A stretch of 26,326 nt of DNA, from contig URAM01000028.1 in the NCBI GenBank assembly GCA_900545815.1, positions 1-26,326 of the forward strand, written 5' to 3'. Shown here in pieces: positions 1 through 6,519 of this stretch. The position numbers were made by a program, and so were the translations under genes. How positions within the stretch are numbered: position 1 is the stretch's first letter; each line of letters begins with the position of its first letter. This stretch comes from an uncultured Eubacteriales bacterium (GTDB lineage Bacteria > Bacillota > Clostridia > Oscillospirales > Oscillospiraceae). Below the pieces are notes generated by a model. That model saw only the letters and a program-made list of their open reading frames with translations, ran no database searches and was not told where the DNA came from.

Positions 1-52
1 AAAGAGCACTGGCACCTGAAGCCAGCGAGTCTACCAATTCCACCACTCGCGC
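1..52 (-). tRNA. tRNA-Leu (anticodon CAG), partial, 5' half only
   Basis: Read on the minus strand, the sequence starts GCGCGAGTGGTGGAATTGG and continues through a leucine-type D arm (GGAATTGGTAGAC) to an anticodon arm containing CTTCAGGTG, which gives anticodon CAG. The layout matches bacterial tRNA-Leu of the CAG type. The variable arm, T arm and 3' acceptor strand lie beyond the window start, so the gene is cut by the window edge and not truncated biologically. A strong promoter lies about 34 bases upstream. Confidence 0.9.
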
Positions 53-85
53 ATTGGGTGGATGCTTTGGTTGAGCACGGGCATT

Positions 86-114
86 ATAATATCACAACCA
101 CAGACGCTTGTCAA
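86..114 (-). promoter_or_regulatory. Sigma-A promoter of the tRNA-Leu gene
   Basis: On the minus strand TTGACA (114-109) is separated by exactly 17 bases from TATTAT (91-86). The predicted start near position 79 lies about 27 bases before the tRNA 5' end, as expected for a stable RNA precursor. The perfect -35 box suits a highly expressed tRNA. Confidence 0.75.
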
Positions 115-167
115 CTCTTTTTTTCGTAAAAATCATTTTTTCTACTGGATGGGTGTTCCTTCCCCCG

Positions 168-644
168 TCATCCCTCCGCAACCCATTTCCGGATGGCTGC
201 TTCCGTCTCCGGCGCACAGGTGGCCTTGGCTGCTACCAACAGACCGGGACGCAGAACAGCGACCGGACAGAGCTTTTGAATATCCGCTTCGCTGTTGGCC
301 ATGCCGCTGCCGCCGCTGGTGCAGAGGGGATGGATGGTCACGTTCCGAAAAGGCGTCTCGGTCAGAAAGGTACTGACCGCGGTGGGCATGGTGCCGCACC
401 AGTTGGGGTAGATCAAGTAGAGCTGCTCATACTGCTCTGGCTTCGAAACCTGCTCCGCCAGCGCAGGCCACAGGTGCTGCTGTAATTCCTTATAGGCACG
501 AGATGCCGTCATGGGGTAGGATTCGGGATAGGGCTGCTGCGGGCGGATGTGGAACAAGTCTCCGCCGGCGGCGCCCTGGACAAGCTGAGCCAGGTGGGCG
601 GAATTTCCGCTCCAGGTGAAGTATGCGATGAGGTTCTTTGCCAT
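168..644 (-). CDS. Flavodoxin-like protein (Flavodoxin_4 type)
   Basis: This is a 158-residue single-domain protein beginning MAKNLIAYFTWSGNSAHLA. The first beta strand followed by an SGNS loop (residues 12-15) is the FMN phosphate-binding site of flavodoxin-like proteins. The segment YPNWCGTMPTAVSTFL near residue 80 and the GGSGMANSEADI segment near 110 match the isoalloxazine-contacting loops of the group often annotated as flavodoxin or NADPH-dependent FMN reductase. The length is typical for a flavodoxin. It is probably a soluble cytoplasmic electron carrier or small FMN enzyme; the substrate or partner cannot be deduced. The start at 644 is supported by CAGGAGG upstream. The gene stands alone, divergent from the membrane-protein gene at 817, and has its own candidate promoter. 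No clear terminator is visible after it. Confidence 0.8.
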   Translation of the reverse strand: MAKNLIAYFTWSGNSAHLAQLVQGAAGGDLFHIRPQQPYPESYPMTASRAYKELQQHLWPALAEQVSKPEQYEQLYLIYPNWCGTMPTAVSTFLTETPFRNVTIHPLCTSGGSGMANSEADIQKLCPVAVLRPGLLVAAKATCAPETEAAIRKWVAEG

Positions 645-677
645 AGGGAACGCCTCCTGTCAAATTGGATTGCCTTT

Positions 678-706
678 AGTTTACACGCTTTTGAGTGTAC
701 TGTCCA
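678..706 (-). promoter_or_regulatory. Candidate promoter with an inverted repeat, upstream of the flavodoxin-like gene
   Basis: On the minus strand TGGACA (706-701) and TAAACT (683-678) are 17 bases apart, and a start near 671 would leave a leader of about 27 bases. Between the boxes lies the inverted repeat TACAC-N8-GTGTA (682-686 and 695-699 on the plus strand). A dyad placed in the spacer could be an operator, but the arms are only five bases, so regulation is a guess. Confidence 0.4.
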
Positions 707-753
707 GTTTGGTTCAAAATCGGATAAAAAAGATTAAAATACAATAAACCCCG

Positions 754-782
754 TTGTGTTCTCCCCTTCCCTATGCTATAAC
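754..782 (+). promoter_or_regulatory. Candidate sigma-A promoter for the small membrane protein at 817
   Basis: TTGTGT (754-759) and TATAAC (777-782) are separated by 17 bases. The predicted start near 789 gives a leader of about 28 bases containing the GGAGG ribosome-binding site at 803-807. Confidence 0.5.
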
Positions 783-816
783 GGTCACAGAATGATTGAT
801 TTGGAGGTCTTTCCCT

Positions 817-1065
817 ATGTTATTTGCACTCATCTGGTCCCTGATCTGCGGTTCCTTCATCGGTTGGCTGGCCGGCAAACTCATGAACCACCCCACCTCT
901 CTCATCCGCAACATCGTCGTTGGCATCGTTGGCTCTGCCTTGGGCAACTGGCTGTTCTCCCTCATCGGTTTCCATGCCTATCGGAGCTTTTCCTCCTTCC
1001 TGGTCTCCGTGGTGGGCGCCTGTGTGCTGCTGTGGCTGGCGGATGTGCTGGCAGGACGGCGGTGA
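817..1065 (+). CDS. GlsB/YeaQ/YmgE-family small integral membrane protein
   Basis: The product is an 82-residue, almost entirely hydrophobic protein with about three membrane helices. The pattern IWSLICGSFIGWLAGKLM, followed by a Gly-rich helix (IVVGIVGSALGNWLF) and a last helix ending in Arg-Arg, is characteristic of the transglycosylase-associated/GlsB-YeaQ family. These proteins are linked to general and envelope stress in other bacteria, but their biochemical role is unknown. I chose ATG 817 because GGAGG lies nine bases before it; an in-frame codon at 796 would put the ribosome-binding site inside the coding region. It is monocistronic, and no convincing terminator is seen before the glnS promoter at 1133. 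Confidence 0.8.
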   Translation: MLFALIWSLICGSFIGWLAGKLMNHPTSLIRNIVVGIVGSALGNWLFSLIGFHAYRSFSSFLVSVVGACVLLWLADVLAGRR

Positions 1066-1132
1066 GGTCTGACCTGTACAAAACGCTCCCTGTTTTTCTC
1101 TGTTTTTTCTGGGAAAATTCCCTTGCATTTCG

Positions 1133-1161
1133 TTGCAATTTCCCTACCGGAACGGTATAAT
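1133..1161 (+). promoter_or_regulatory. Sigma-A promoter of glnS
   Basis: TTGCAA (1133-1138), a 17-base spacer, and a consensus TATAAT (1156-1161) preceded by CGG. The start would fall near 1168, giving a leader of about 35 bases with the GGGAGA ribosome-binding site at 1188-1193. Confidence 0.8.
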
Positions 1162-1202
1162 AGACTATCATGTTACAATAATCATCTGGGAGAGTGGATT
1201 TT

Positions 1203-2888
1203 ATGGCTGATAACGACATCATCATGACACAGAACTTTATTCATGACTTCATCGACGAGGACATCTCGGAACACGGCGCCTACGCCGGTCTGCAAGTGCA
1301 TACTCGATTCCCGCCGGAACCCAACGGCTATCTCCACATCGGTCACGCCAAGGCCATCTTTGTAGACTTCGGCACCGCCCAGAAGTATCACGGCCTGTGC
1401 AACCTGCGCATGGATGACACCAACCCCACCAAGGAAGATGTGGAGTACGTGGACGCCATCCAGGAGGACATCAAGTGGCTGGGCTATGACTGGGAGGATC
1501 GGTTCTACTATGCGTCTGACTACTTCGAACAGATGTACGACTACGCTGTGGAGCTGATCCGGAAGGGGCTGGCCTACGTCTGTCAGCTGACGCCGGAGGA
1601 GATGGCCGCTCATCGGGGCGACATCAACACCCCCGCCACCAGCCCTTATCGGGATCGTCCCATTGAGGAGAGCCTGGATCTGTTCGCTCGGATGCGGGCC
1701 GGTGAGTTCCCCGATGGCGCTATGACCCTCCGCGCCAAGATCGACCTGGCCAGCGGCAACTTCAATATGCGCGACCCGGCCATCTACCGCATCAAGCACA
1801 TGGCGCACCACCGCACCGGCGACAAGTGGTGCATCTATCCCATGTATGACTTCGCTCACCCCATTGAGGACGCCCTGGAGGGTATCACCCATTCCCTGTG
1901 TACCCTGGAGTTTGAGTCCCATCGTCCTCTGTATGACTGGGTCATCAACAACATCTCCATTCCCTATCACAAGCCCCGTCAGATCGAGTTCGCCCGTCTG
2001 GGCATCGACCACACCGTTATGTCCAAGCGCAAGCTGCGCCAGCTGGTGGAGCAGAACTATGTGTCCGGTTGGGACGACCCCCGGATGCCTACCATCTGTG
2101 GCCTGCGCCGCCGAGGCTACACCCCCGCCTCCATCCGGAACTTCTCCGAGCAGATCGGCGTGGCCAAGGCGGACTCCACCGTGGAATACGCCTTCCTGGA
2201 GCACTGCCTGCGCAGTGACCTGGACGCCCACGCCGCCCGTGTCATGGCCGTCCTGCATCCGGTGCGCTTGACCATCACCAACTACCCGGACAACCAGACC
2301 GAGACCTTTGAGGTGGAGAATCACCCCAAGGATCCGTCCCTAGGCACCCGCACCGTCCCCTTCTCCAAGCATCTGTATATCGAAGCAGACGACTTCATGG
2401 AGGAACCGGTGAAGAAGTACAAGCGTCTGACCCCCAACGGCATGGAATGCCGCCTGAAGGGCGCCTATATCATCACCTGCACTGGTTGCGTGAAGGACGC
2501 AGAGGGCAACGTCATCGAAGTGCTGGCCGAGTACGATCCCGAATCCCGTGGCGGCAATCCGGCAGACGGCCGGAAGATCAAAGGCGCTGCCATCCACTGG
2601 GTGGACGCCGCCACTGCGGTGGACGCCGAGGTACGTCTGTACGACAACCTGTTCAGTGACCCTGCTCCCGATGCCGGCGGCAAGGACTTCCTGACCGCCC
2701 TGAACCCAGATTCCCTGACCGTCTTGAAGAACTGTAAGGTGGAAGCCGACCTGGCCAACGCCACCGTGGGCACCCCCTACCAGTTTATGCGCACCGGCTA
2801 CTTCTGTCTGGATAACAAAGACAGCAAGCCCGGCGCACTGGTGTTCAACCGGTCGGTGTCTTTGAAGGACAGCTTTAAGGCAAAGTGA
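1203..2888 (+). CDS. glnS: Glutaminyl-tRNA synthetase
   Basis: This cytoplasmic class I aminoacyl-tRNA synthetase charges tRNA-Gln directly with glutamine using ATP. It is 561 residues long. The HIGH signature occurs as PPEPNGYLHIGHAK (HIGH at residues 45-48) and the KMSKS equivalent as VMSKRKL (272-278), both in the GlnRS-specific form. Residues up to about 340 form the Rossmann catalytic core and acceptor-binding region; the rest is the two-barrel anticodon-binding domain. There is no C-terminal YqeY domain, although GlnRS-YqeY fusions are common in related Clostridia. ATG 1203 is chosen over GTG 1194 because GGGAGA lies directly against the GTG. The gene has its own promoter and a strong terminator, so it is a single-gene unit. 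Many Firmicutes instead use GluRS plus GatCAB, which makes the gene informative about translation here. Confidence 0.97.
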   Translation: MADNDIIMTQNFIHDFIDEDISEHGAYAGLQVHTRFPPEPNGYLHIGHAKAIFVDFGTAQKYHGLCNLRMDDTNPTKEDVEYVDAIQEDIKWLGYDWEDRFYYASDYFEQMYDYAVELIRKGLAYVCQLTPEEMAAHRGDINTPATSPYRDRPIEESLDLFARMRAGEFPDGAMTLRAKIDLASGNFNMRDPAIYRIKHMAHHRTGDKWCIYPMYDFAHPIEDALEGITHSLCTLEFESHRPLYDWVINNISIPYHKPRQIEFARLGIDHTVMSKRKLRQLVEQNYVSGWDDPRMPTICGLRRRGYTPASIRNFSEQIGVAKADSTVEYAFLEHCLRSDLDAHAARVMAVLHPVRLTITNYPDNQTETFEVENHPKDPSLGTRTVPFSKHLYIEADDFMEEPVKKYKRLTPNGMECRLKGAYIITCTGCVKDAEGNVIEVLAEYDPESRGGNPADGRKIKGAAIHWVDAATAVDAEVRLYDNLFSDPAPDAGGKDFLTALNPDSLTVLKNCKVEADLANATVGTPYQFMRTGYFCLDNKDSKPGALVFNRSVSLKDSFKAK

Positions 2889-2910
2889 GGTTTGAGTCAA
2901 CCGAAAATAC

Positions 2911-2945
2911 AAAACCCTCGGAGGATGCTCCGAGGGTTTTCTTTG
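2911..2945 (+). terminator. Intrinsic terminator after glnS
   Basis: ACCCTCGGAG (2914-2923), a GATG loop and CTCCGAGGGT (2928-2937) form a perfect 10-bp stem followed by TTTCTTTG. It starts 22 bases after the glnS stop codon. Confidence 0.9.
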
Positions 2946-2965
2946 TGCTAGATACTGTCAAATTA

Positions 2966-3125
2966 GGGGAAACCCCCGGCGAGGGTTTCCCCTCTTTCTG
3001 GCTATGCCAGAAATTCACCCTTTCCTGCGCTTTAGAACGCTAAGAGAGTTTCGGCATCTGCGGATGCCGACCAAGGGCTTTGCCCCTGGTCCCCACTTCC
3101 TTTTCTTCTGAGAAGCAAAAGGAAG
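2966..3125. repeat. Cluster of five tandem hairpins, probable dispersed intergenic repeat
   Basis: The gap between the glnS terminator and the next gene is packed with inverted repeats. They are GGGGAAACCC/GGGTTTCCCC (2966-2992), TTTCTGGC/GCCAGAAA (2995-3013), TCGGCATC/GATGCCGA (3051-3070), CCAAGGGC/GCCCCTGG with one mismatch (3071-3089), and CTTCCTTTTCTTC/GAAGCAAAAGGAAG with one bulge (3096-3125). No gene is supported here; a minus-strand open frame across it has no ribosome-binding site and only reflects the repeat. The arrangement resembles intergenic palindromic elements of the REP/ERIC kind, but copies elsewhere cannot be tested from this window. Confidence 0.6.
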
Positions 3126-3180
3126 CGAAAAGAAGCTAAAATGGCCTGCGGCGCTTGTATTCCAAAAAGCTGTCACCTTT

Positions 3181-3909
3181 TTATGCCGCATCCCCCTGCG
3201 CATACAGCTCCGCTCTGGGGACGACTTTCGCGTCTGGACGCTTGACGAAGGTGTCCGCGTCCGTGATGGTGTAGTTCACGAACTTGGCAAAAAATTGGCC
3301 GTTGTCCTGGAGGGTGACGGTAAGGGCTTTGGTATCAGTCTGGTCGTTGGCGTAGGTGATCTCCAGGACGATCACGTCCTCCCGCAGATCTTCGGGCAGC
3401 TTGGCGATGGTCATATCCTCGTTGTCCGTCAGGGCGCGGATGGTCTTATCCGGCACCCAGTCGATGAGGAGGTAGGGGTACTCCTCCGTGTTCGGCCCGT
3501 ACTCCACCACGAAGTTCTGCGCCTGGCCGTACTCGTCCCGCTGCTCGGTACAGTCCCGGTAGTCCAGCTCCTGATTCTTGCAGGAGAACCGGACGCTTTT
3601 CATCTCCGCCCCGTCCAGGCAGAACAGCAGCGGGTGGTGGGTCATCTCGCCGCTGTCGCTGATGGTGCCGGTATCCAACACCACCCCATTGGCGGTGATG
3701 GGCTGGTTGCTGTCCACGGCGTAGGCGGTGACGTTCATGGCGCCGGAGGGGGACAGTGCCCACAGACCACCGGCCAACAGGCAGAGGGCCACCACGGCGG
3801 CCACCAGTCTGCGCTGCCAGGGACGGTTTGCAGTTGGGGGCGTCTGGGCCTCCGTAATGTATTCCGCTTTGATGTTGCTGACAGCTTCGGAAATAAGTTC
3901 TTTCTTCAT
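3181..3909 (-). CDS. Putative membrane-anchored anti-sigma factor
   Basis: The protein has 242 residues. A short cytoplasmic N-terminus (about 1-32; MKKELISEAVSNIKAEYI then a basic RPWQRR) precedes a single membrane helix (about 34-53, LVAAVVALCLLAGGLWAL). The remaining 190 or so residues should lie outside the cell and have no motif I recognise. The start codon overlaps the stop of the sigma factor gene by four bases (ATGA), so the two are translationally coupled. That position and topology are those of ECF anti-sigma factors in Clostridia: the N-terminal segment would hold the sigma factor and the outer domain would sense the envelope. No zinc-finger (HxxxCxxC) anti-sigma motif is present. 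The function is inferred from context; a sigma-linked surface protein of another kind is possible. The gene ends against the hairpin-repeat region and no separate terminator is evident. Confidence 0.65.
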   Translation of the reverse strand: MKKELISEAVSNIKAEYITEAQTPPTANRPWQRRLVAAVVALCLLAGGLWALSPSGAMNVTAYAVDSNQPITANGVVLDTGTISDSGEMTHHPLLFCLDGAEMKSVRFSCKNQELDYRDCTEQRDEYGQAQNFVVEYGPNTEEYPYLLIDWVPDKTIRALTDNEDMTIAKLPEDLREDVIVLEITYANDQTDTKALTVTLQDNGQFFAKFVNYTITDADTFVKRPDAKVVPRAELYAQGDAA

Positions 3910-4463
3910 AGGGAAACACCTTCCTTCTGTAAGTAGTCCCGCAATTTCTTCCGGATGCGGGACAGGCGGATGGAGACACTGTTCCGGCTCATGTGGAACC
4001 GCTCCGCCAGGGCTGGGATGTCATCGGCGTACCAATACCGGCGCACGAACAGCATCCGATTGCGCTGGTCTAGCTCCGCCAAAAATGCATCCAGCAGTCG
4101 GGTTAGCTCCTTGGCGGACAGGGCGCTCTCCACCGTCTCGGTGGTGGAGATGCACTGGGTCAGTTCGTCCAGCGCCACGTCGTAGCTGCTGTTGCGCTTC
4201 TGAGCGGTGTTGGCGTGGTAGCGCTTGATGGAGCGGTTGCGCACGATACGGCACAGGTAGGTCAGGAGGGGGTCTGGATGCTGAGGCGGGATGGTATTCC
4301 AAACCCCCAAATAGGCGTCGTTGACACATTCCTCCGCGTCCTGGGGATTGCGAAGGATATTGCGTGCCACCGAGCCGCATACTGCGCCGTATTTGCGATC
4401 CAGCTCCGTAAGCGCCTGCTGGGAACGCGCGAAAAACAATGCGATGATCTGGTCGTCCTTCAC
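3906..4463 (-). CDS. ECF-type RNA polymerase sigma factor
   Basis: A 185-residue sigma-70 family protein with region 2 at about residues 22-85 (NPQDAEECVNDAYLGVWN, then a SIKRYHAN DNA-melting segment) and region 4 at about 125-177 (helix-turn-helix IPALAERFHMSRNSVSIRLSR). Regions 1 and 3 are absent, as in group IV (ECF) factors. I chose the GTG at 4463 because AGAGGTGAT precedes it at good spacing and the family normally begins near KDDQIIALFFARS. An upstream in-frame ATG at 4493 with GGGGAG only three bases away is the alternative and would add ten residues. The next gene overlaps by four bases and probably encodes its anti-sigma factor. The gene lies just downstream of a terminator, and I find no convincing promoter between them. 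Confidence 0.88.
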   Translation of the reverse strand: MKDDQIIALFFARSQQALTELDRKYGAVCGSVARNILRNPQDAEECVNDAYLGVWNTIPPQHPDPLLTYLCRIVRNRSIKRYHANTAQKRNSSYDVALDELTQCISTTETVESALSAKELTRLLDAFLAELDQRNRMLFVRRYWYADDIPALAERFHMSRNSVSIRLSRIRKKLRDYLQKEGVSL

Positions 4464-4542
4464 TGGGTCATCACCTCTTTCTGCCTCACCCATGTACTCC
4501 CCTTTTGATGGGCGTTCTTTCATCCGGTCGGTATTTTTTCGC

Positions 4543-4573
4543 AAAAAAGCGGCGTGGCTCCTGCCACACCGCT
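4543..4573 (-). terminator. Intrinsic terminator or attenuator upstream of the sigma factor gene
   Basis: On the minus strand AGCGGTGTGGC (4573-4563), loop AGGA, and GCCACGCCGCT (4558-4548) form an 11-bp stem with one G-T pair, followed by a run of six T. It lies 80 bases before the sigma factor start and about 120 bases after the L,D-transpeptidase stop. It may end that transcript or attenuate read-through into the sigma operon. Confidence 0.8.
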
Positions 4574-4616
4574 TCAGACGATAGGAAAACAATAGATGAT
4601 TCAAAGTCTCACAGAG

Positions 4617-4639
4617 TTCCGTCATCTTGGATGACGGAA
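4617..4639. repeat. Perfect 10-bp inverted repeat between the L,D-transpeptidase and sigma factor genes
   Basis: TTCCGTCATC (4617-4626), three bases, then GATGACGGAA (4630-4639). There is no T-run on either side, so it is not an ordinary terminator. It could be an operator or an RNA stem; nothing else in the window repeats it. Confidence 0.5.
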
Positions 4640-4653
4640 TAAAGTGCAATCTG

Positions 4654-4680
4654 AAAAAACTGGCGGCGTGTACGTCAGTT
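4654..4680 (-). terminator. Weak intrinsic terminator just after the L,D-transpeptidase gene
   Basis: On the minus strand AACTGACG (4680-4673) can pair with CGCCAGTT (4665-4658) with one A-C mismatch, followed by a run of T. It begins 14 bases after the stop codon. The stem is short, and the stronger hairpin at 4543-4573 may do the work. Confidence 0.45.
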
Positions 4681-4693
4681 TAGCGAAGCAACG

Positions 4694-6379
4694 CTAGCTG
4701 CGCACTGTCACAGTCACCGTCATGCTCCCCCGTCCATAATTGCCGGTAGGTTCTGCCGTCACGGTGATCTCCGTCTTGCCTACCCCCTGGATTGTGACCA
4801 CGCCATTTTTATCCACTTTGGCCACATCCGGATTGCTGGAAGTGTAGGTCAGCTTCCCACCGGCAGAGGCAGAAGCGCTGAGCCGGAAGGGGGCATCGCT
4901 GCGCCGCTTGGTGTAGTATCTCGTCCCCCACACTGTCTGGGGCGTCCGGTTGGGCTGGCCGCCATAGAGGATGACATAATCTCCCACATCAATGTACTCG
5001 TCCACCGTCTCCACCAGCTCCAGGGGCATATTGATACACCCATGAGAGCCGGACTCCAAGTAGACGTCCCCGCCGTACTCGTCCGCTTCCCGCCAGGTGG
5101 AGTCGTGAAGGCCGATGCCGCCGTTGAAGGGCATGAAGTAGTGAACCCAATCCTGATAGCCCTCCCCTACCAAGTACCGGTCATAGTCCTTGGTCTTGAT
5201 GGTATACAGCCCCGCCGGCGTGGCGCAGCCATCGGCCACAGAGCCGGAACAGATGTCCCCTTCTGCCTTCTTTTTGCCGTTTACATACAGATATAGGTGC
5301 TGTTTGTCCAAATCCACCTCCACATAGGTGCCACCCAAGTCGGTGGTGCCTTTCTCGCCGGTGCGGGTCTTGCGATAGGGGGCTTTGCGCTGGCCGGTGG
5401 CTCCGGCTTTGATCGCTTTCAGGATGTCCTGCTTCAATGCCTTGGTATCCACACTCTCATCGGTGATAGGGGCTTCCACCTCCACATAGCTGCCAGAGGC
5501 GGTGACAAACTGCGCAGTGGCGGGTTCCTTAACCGAATAGATGCGAGCGACCTCGTTGACGTAATTCTCCACCTTGTCCTCGCTGATCTGGACGCGCTTG
5601 CCGTCCTCGCTGACGGTGAGCCACTTTTGGATGGTGGATTTGTTCAGCCGCTCCTTGCCGTACACGTTCTTCCGCTCCACCTCAAAGGTGTAGGTCACAT
5701 CGGTCTGGAGCATCCGGTTGGCCTGCTCCAACGCCTGGTTGAGCTTCTCATCATCGCTGCGCCGGACGCTCTCGCCGCCATACAGCCCCTGCCCCACAGC
5801 GTCCAGCTCCGGCTGGAGCTGCTCCGCTGCCGTCTGAACCGCTTCCGCTAAGGCTTGGGTGTCGATGGTGCCGCCCACCTGCTCCTCTCGGATGACGTAC
5901 TTTCCCGCCTTTTTGTCGTAGGTCAGCACAGCGTCCTGGGTGGCCTTGTCGGCGTGGGCGGTGCGCTCGGGGAGGGCCTGCATCTCCTGCTTCAAATCCG
6001 TCTCGCAGGTGAACACCGTCTGCGTGTCCTCCCCAGCGGACGTGGTGCTTGCGTCCTGCTGGGTCGCCTTCGCCAAGCACTCGACAGCGTCCTGATCCAC
6101 CGTCAGTCCCAGCTCCTTGGCGCTGAATGTCCGATTGCTTTGGGCAAAGTGTACTGTCAATTTGTATTCCTCTGCTGCCTTTTGCAAAGTCTCACTGGCC
6201 TGCTGAACCGACTGCTCCGAAACCGAGATACCCTGGACGGTAGCACCGCTGGGAAAAACAGGCGCAGCGAGTACGCCGGTGCCGCACAAAATCCCCCCCG
6301 CCGCCAGGATGACCGTCAAGATCCCCAGGAGGAAGCGCCATTTTTTTGTTTCGTTTTTTTCTCTTGCTGATTGTTTCAA
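4694..6379 (-). CDS. L,D-transpeptidase with peptidoglycan-binding domains and a C-terminal Ig-like (Big_2) domain
   Basis: This 561-residue membrane-anchored enzyme should form 3-3 cross-links in peptidoglycan or attach ligands to it. A membrane helix spans about residues 15-38 after a basic N-terminus. Residues of about 45-190 and 210-340 form two repeats of the PG_binding_4 (YoaR-like) type. The YkuD catalytic domain covers about 350-473 and contains GIGLHDSTW (His425) and SGSHGCINMP with the catalytic Cys448. Residues 497-561 resemble a bacterial Ig-like Big_2 domain (SSNPDVAKVDKNGVVTIQGVG), an extra module after the catalytic domain. The start codon is TTG at 6379, with GGAAGGAA upstream; no nearer ATG gives the helix a proper N-terminus. 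It is a single-gene unit with its own extended -10 promoter, divergent from truA. Confidence 0.92.
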   Translation of the reverse strand: MKQSAREKNETKKWRFLLGILTVILAAGGILCGTGVLAAPVFPSGATVQGISVSEQSVQQASETLQKAAEEYKLTVHFAQSNRTFSAKELGLTVDQDAVECLAKATQQDASTTSAGEDTQTVFTCETDLKQEMQALPERTAHADKATQDAVLTYDKKAGKYVIREEQVGGTIDTQALAEAVQTAAEQLQPELDAVGQGLYGGESVRRSDDEKLNQALEQANRMLQTDVTYTFEVERKNVYGKERLNKSTIQKWLTVSEDGKRVQISEDKVENYVNEVARIYSVKEPATAQFVTASGSYVEVEAPITDESVDTKALKQDILKAIKAGATGQRKAPYRKTRTGEKGTTDLGGTYVEVDLDKQHLYLYVNGKKKAEGDICSGSVADGCATPAGLYTIKTKDYDRYLVGEGYQDWVHYFMPFNGGIGLHDSTWREADEYGGDVYLESGSHGCINMPLELVETVDEYIDVGDYVILYGGQPNRTPQTVWGTRYYTKRRSDAPFRLSASASAGGKLTYTSSNPDVAKVDKNGVVTIQGVGKTEITVTAEPTGNYGRGSMTVTVTVRS

Positions 6380-6426
6380 CGTGAAATTCCTTCCTGTTTT
6401 TCTGGTTTTGAGACAAATTACATAAC

Positions 6427-6455
6427 ATTATAACACAAATTCTCCCGTTAGAAAA
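6427..6455 (-). promoter_or_regulatory. Extended -10 promoter of the L,D-transpeptidase gene
   Basis: On the minus strand TTTTCT (6455-6450), 17 bases, then TATAAT (6432-6427) directly preceded by TGT, an extended -10 (TGNTATAAT). The weak -35 is offset by the TG motif. The start would be near 6420, about 40 bases before the TTG start codon. Confidence 0.65.
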
Positions 6456-6469
6456 CCCCAAGTATCCCC

Positions 6470-6498
6470 TTGCCAAATCTCTCCGTTTCCGGTACACT
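6470..6498 (+). promoter_or_regulatory. Candidate promoter of truA
   Basis: TTGCCA (6470-6475), 17 bases, TACACT (6493-6498). The predicted start would be near 6505, which coincides with the AGGAGG ribosome-binding site (6505-6510), so the mRNA leader would be only about 15 bases. A second weaker candidate upstream (TTGAGA with a 15-base spacer to TATAAC at 6429-6434) would give a normal leader. Confidence 0.5.
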
Positions 6499-6519
6499 CT
6501 TCCCAGGAGGGAACAGGTC

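Noticed and set aside
1182..2324. 380-codon open frame on the minus strand opposite glnS
   Set aside because: It lies wholly antisense to an unmistakable glnS, has no recognisable domain and reflects the high GC of the third codon position.
3015..3203. 62-codon minus-strand frame across the hairpin cluster
   Set aside because: It spans palindromes, has no ribosome-binding site and overlaps the end of the anti-sigma gene.
4574..4602. TGAATC-N17-CGTCTG, resembling an ECF promoter, upstream of the sigma factor gene at 3906-4463
   Set aside because: Its transcript would start inside the terminator hairpin at 4543-4573, and the boxes match only loosely.
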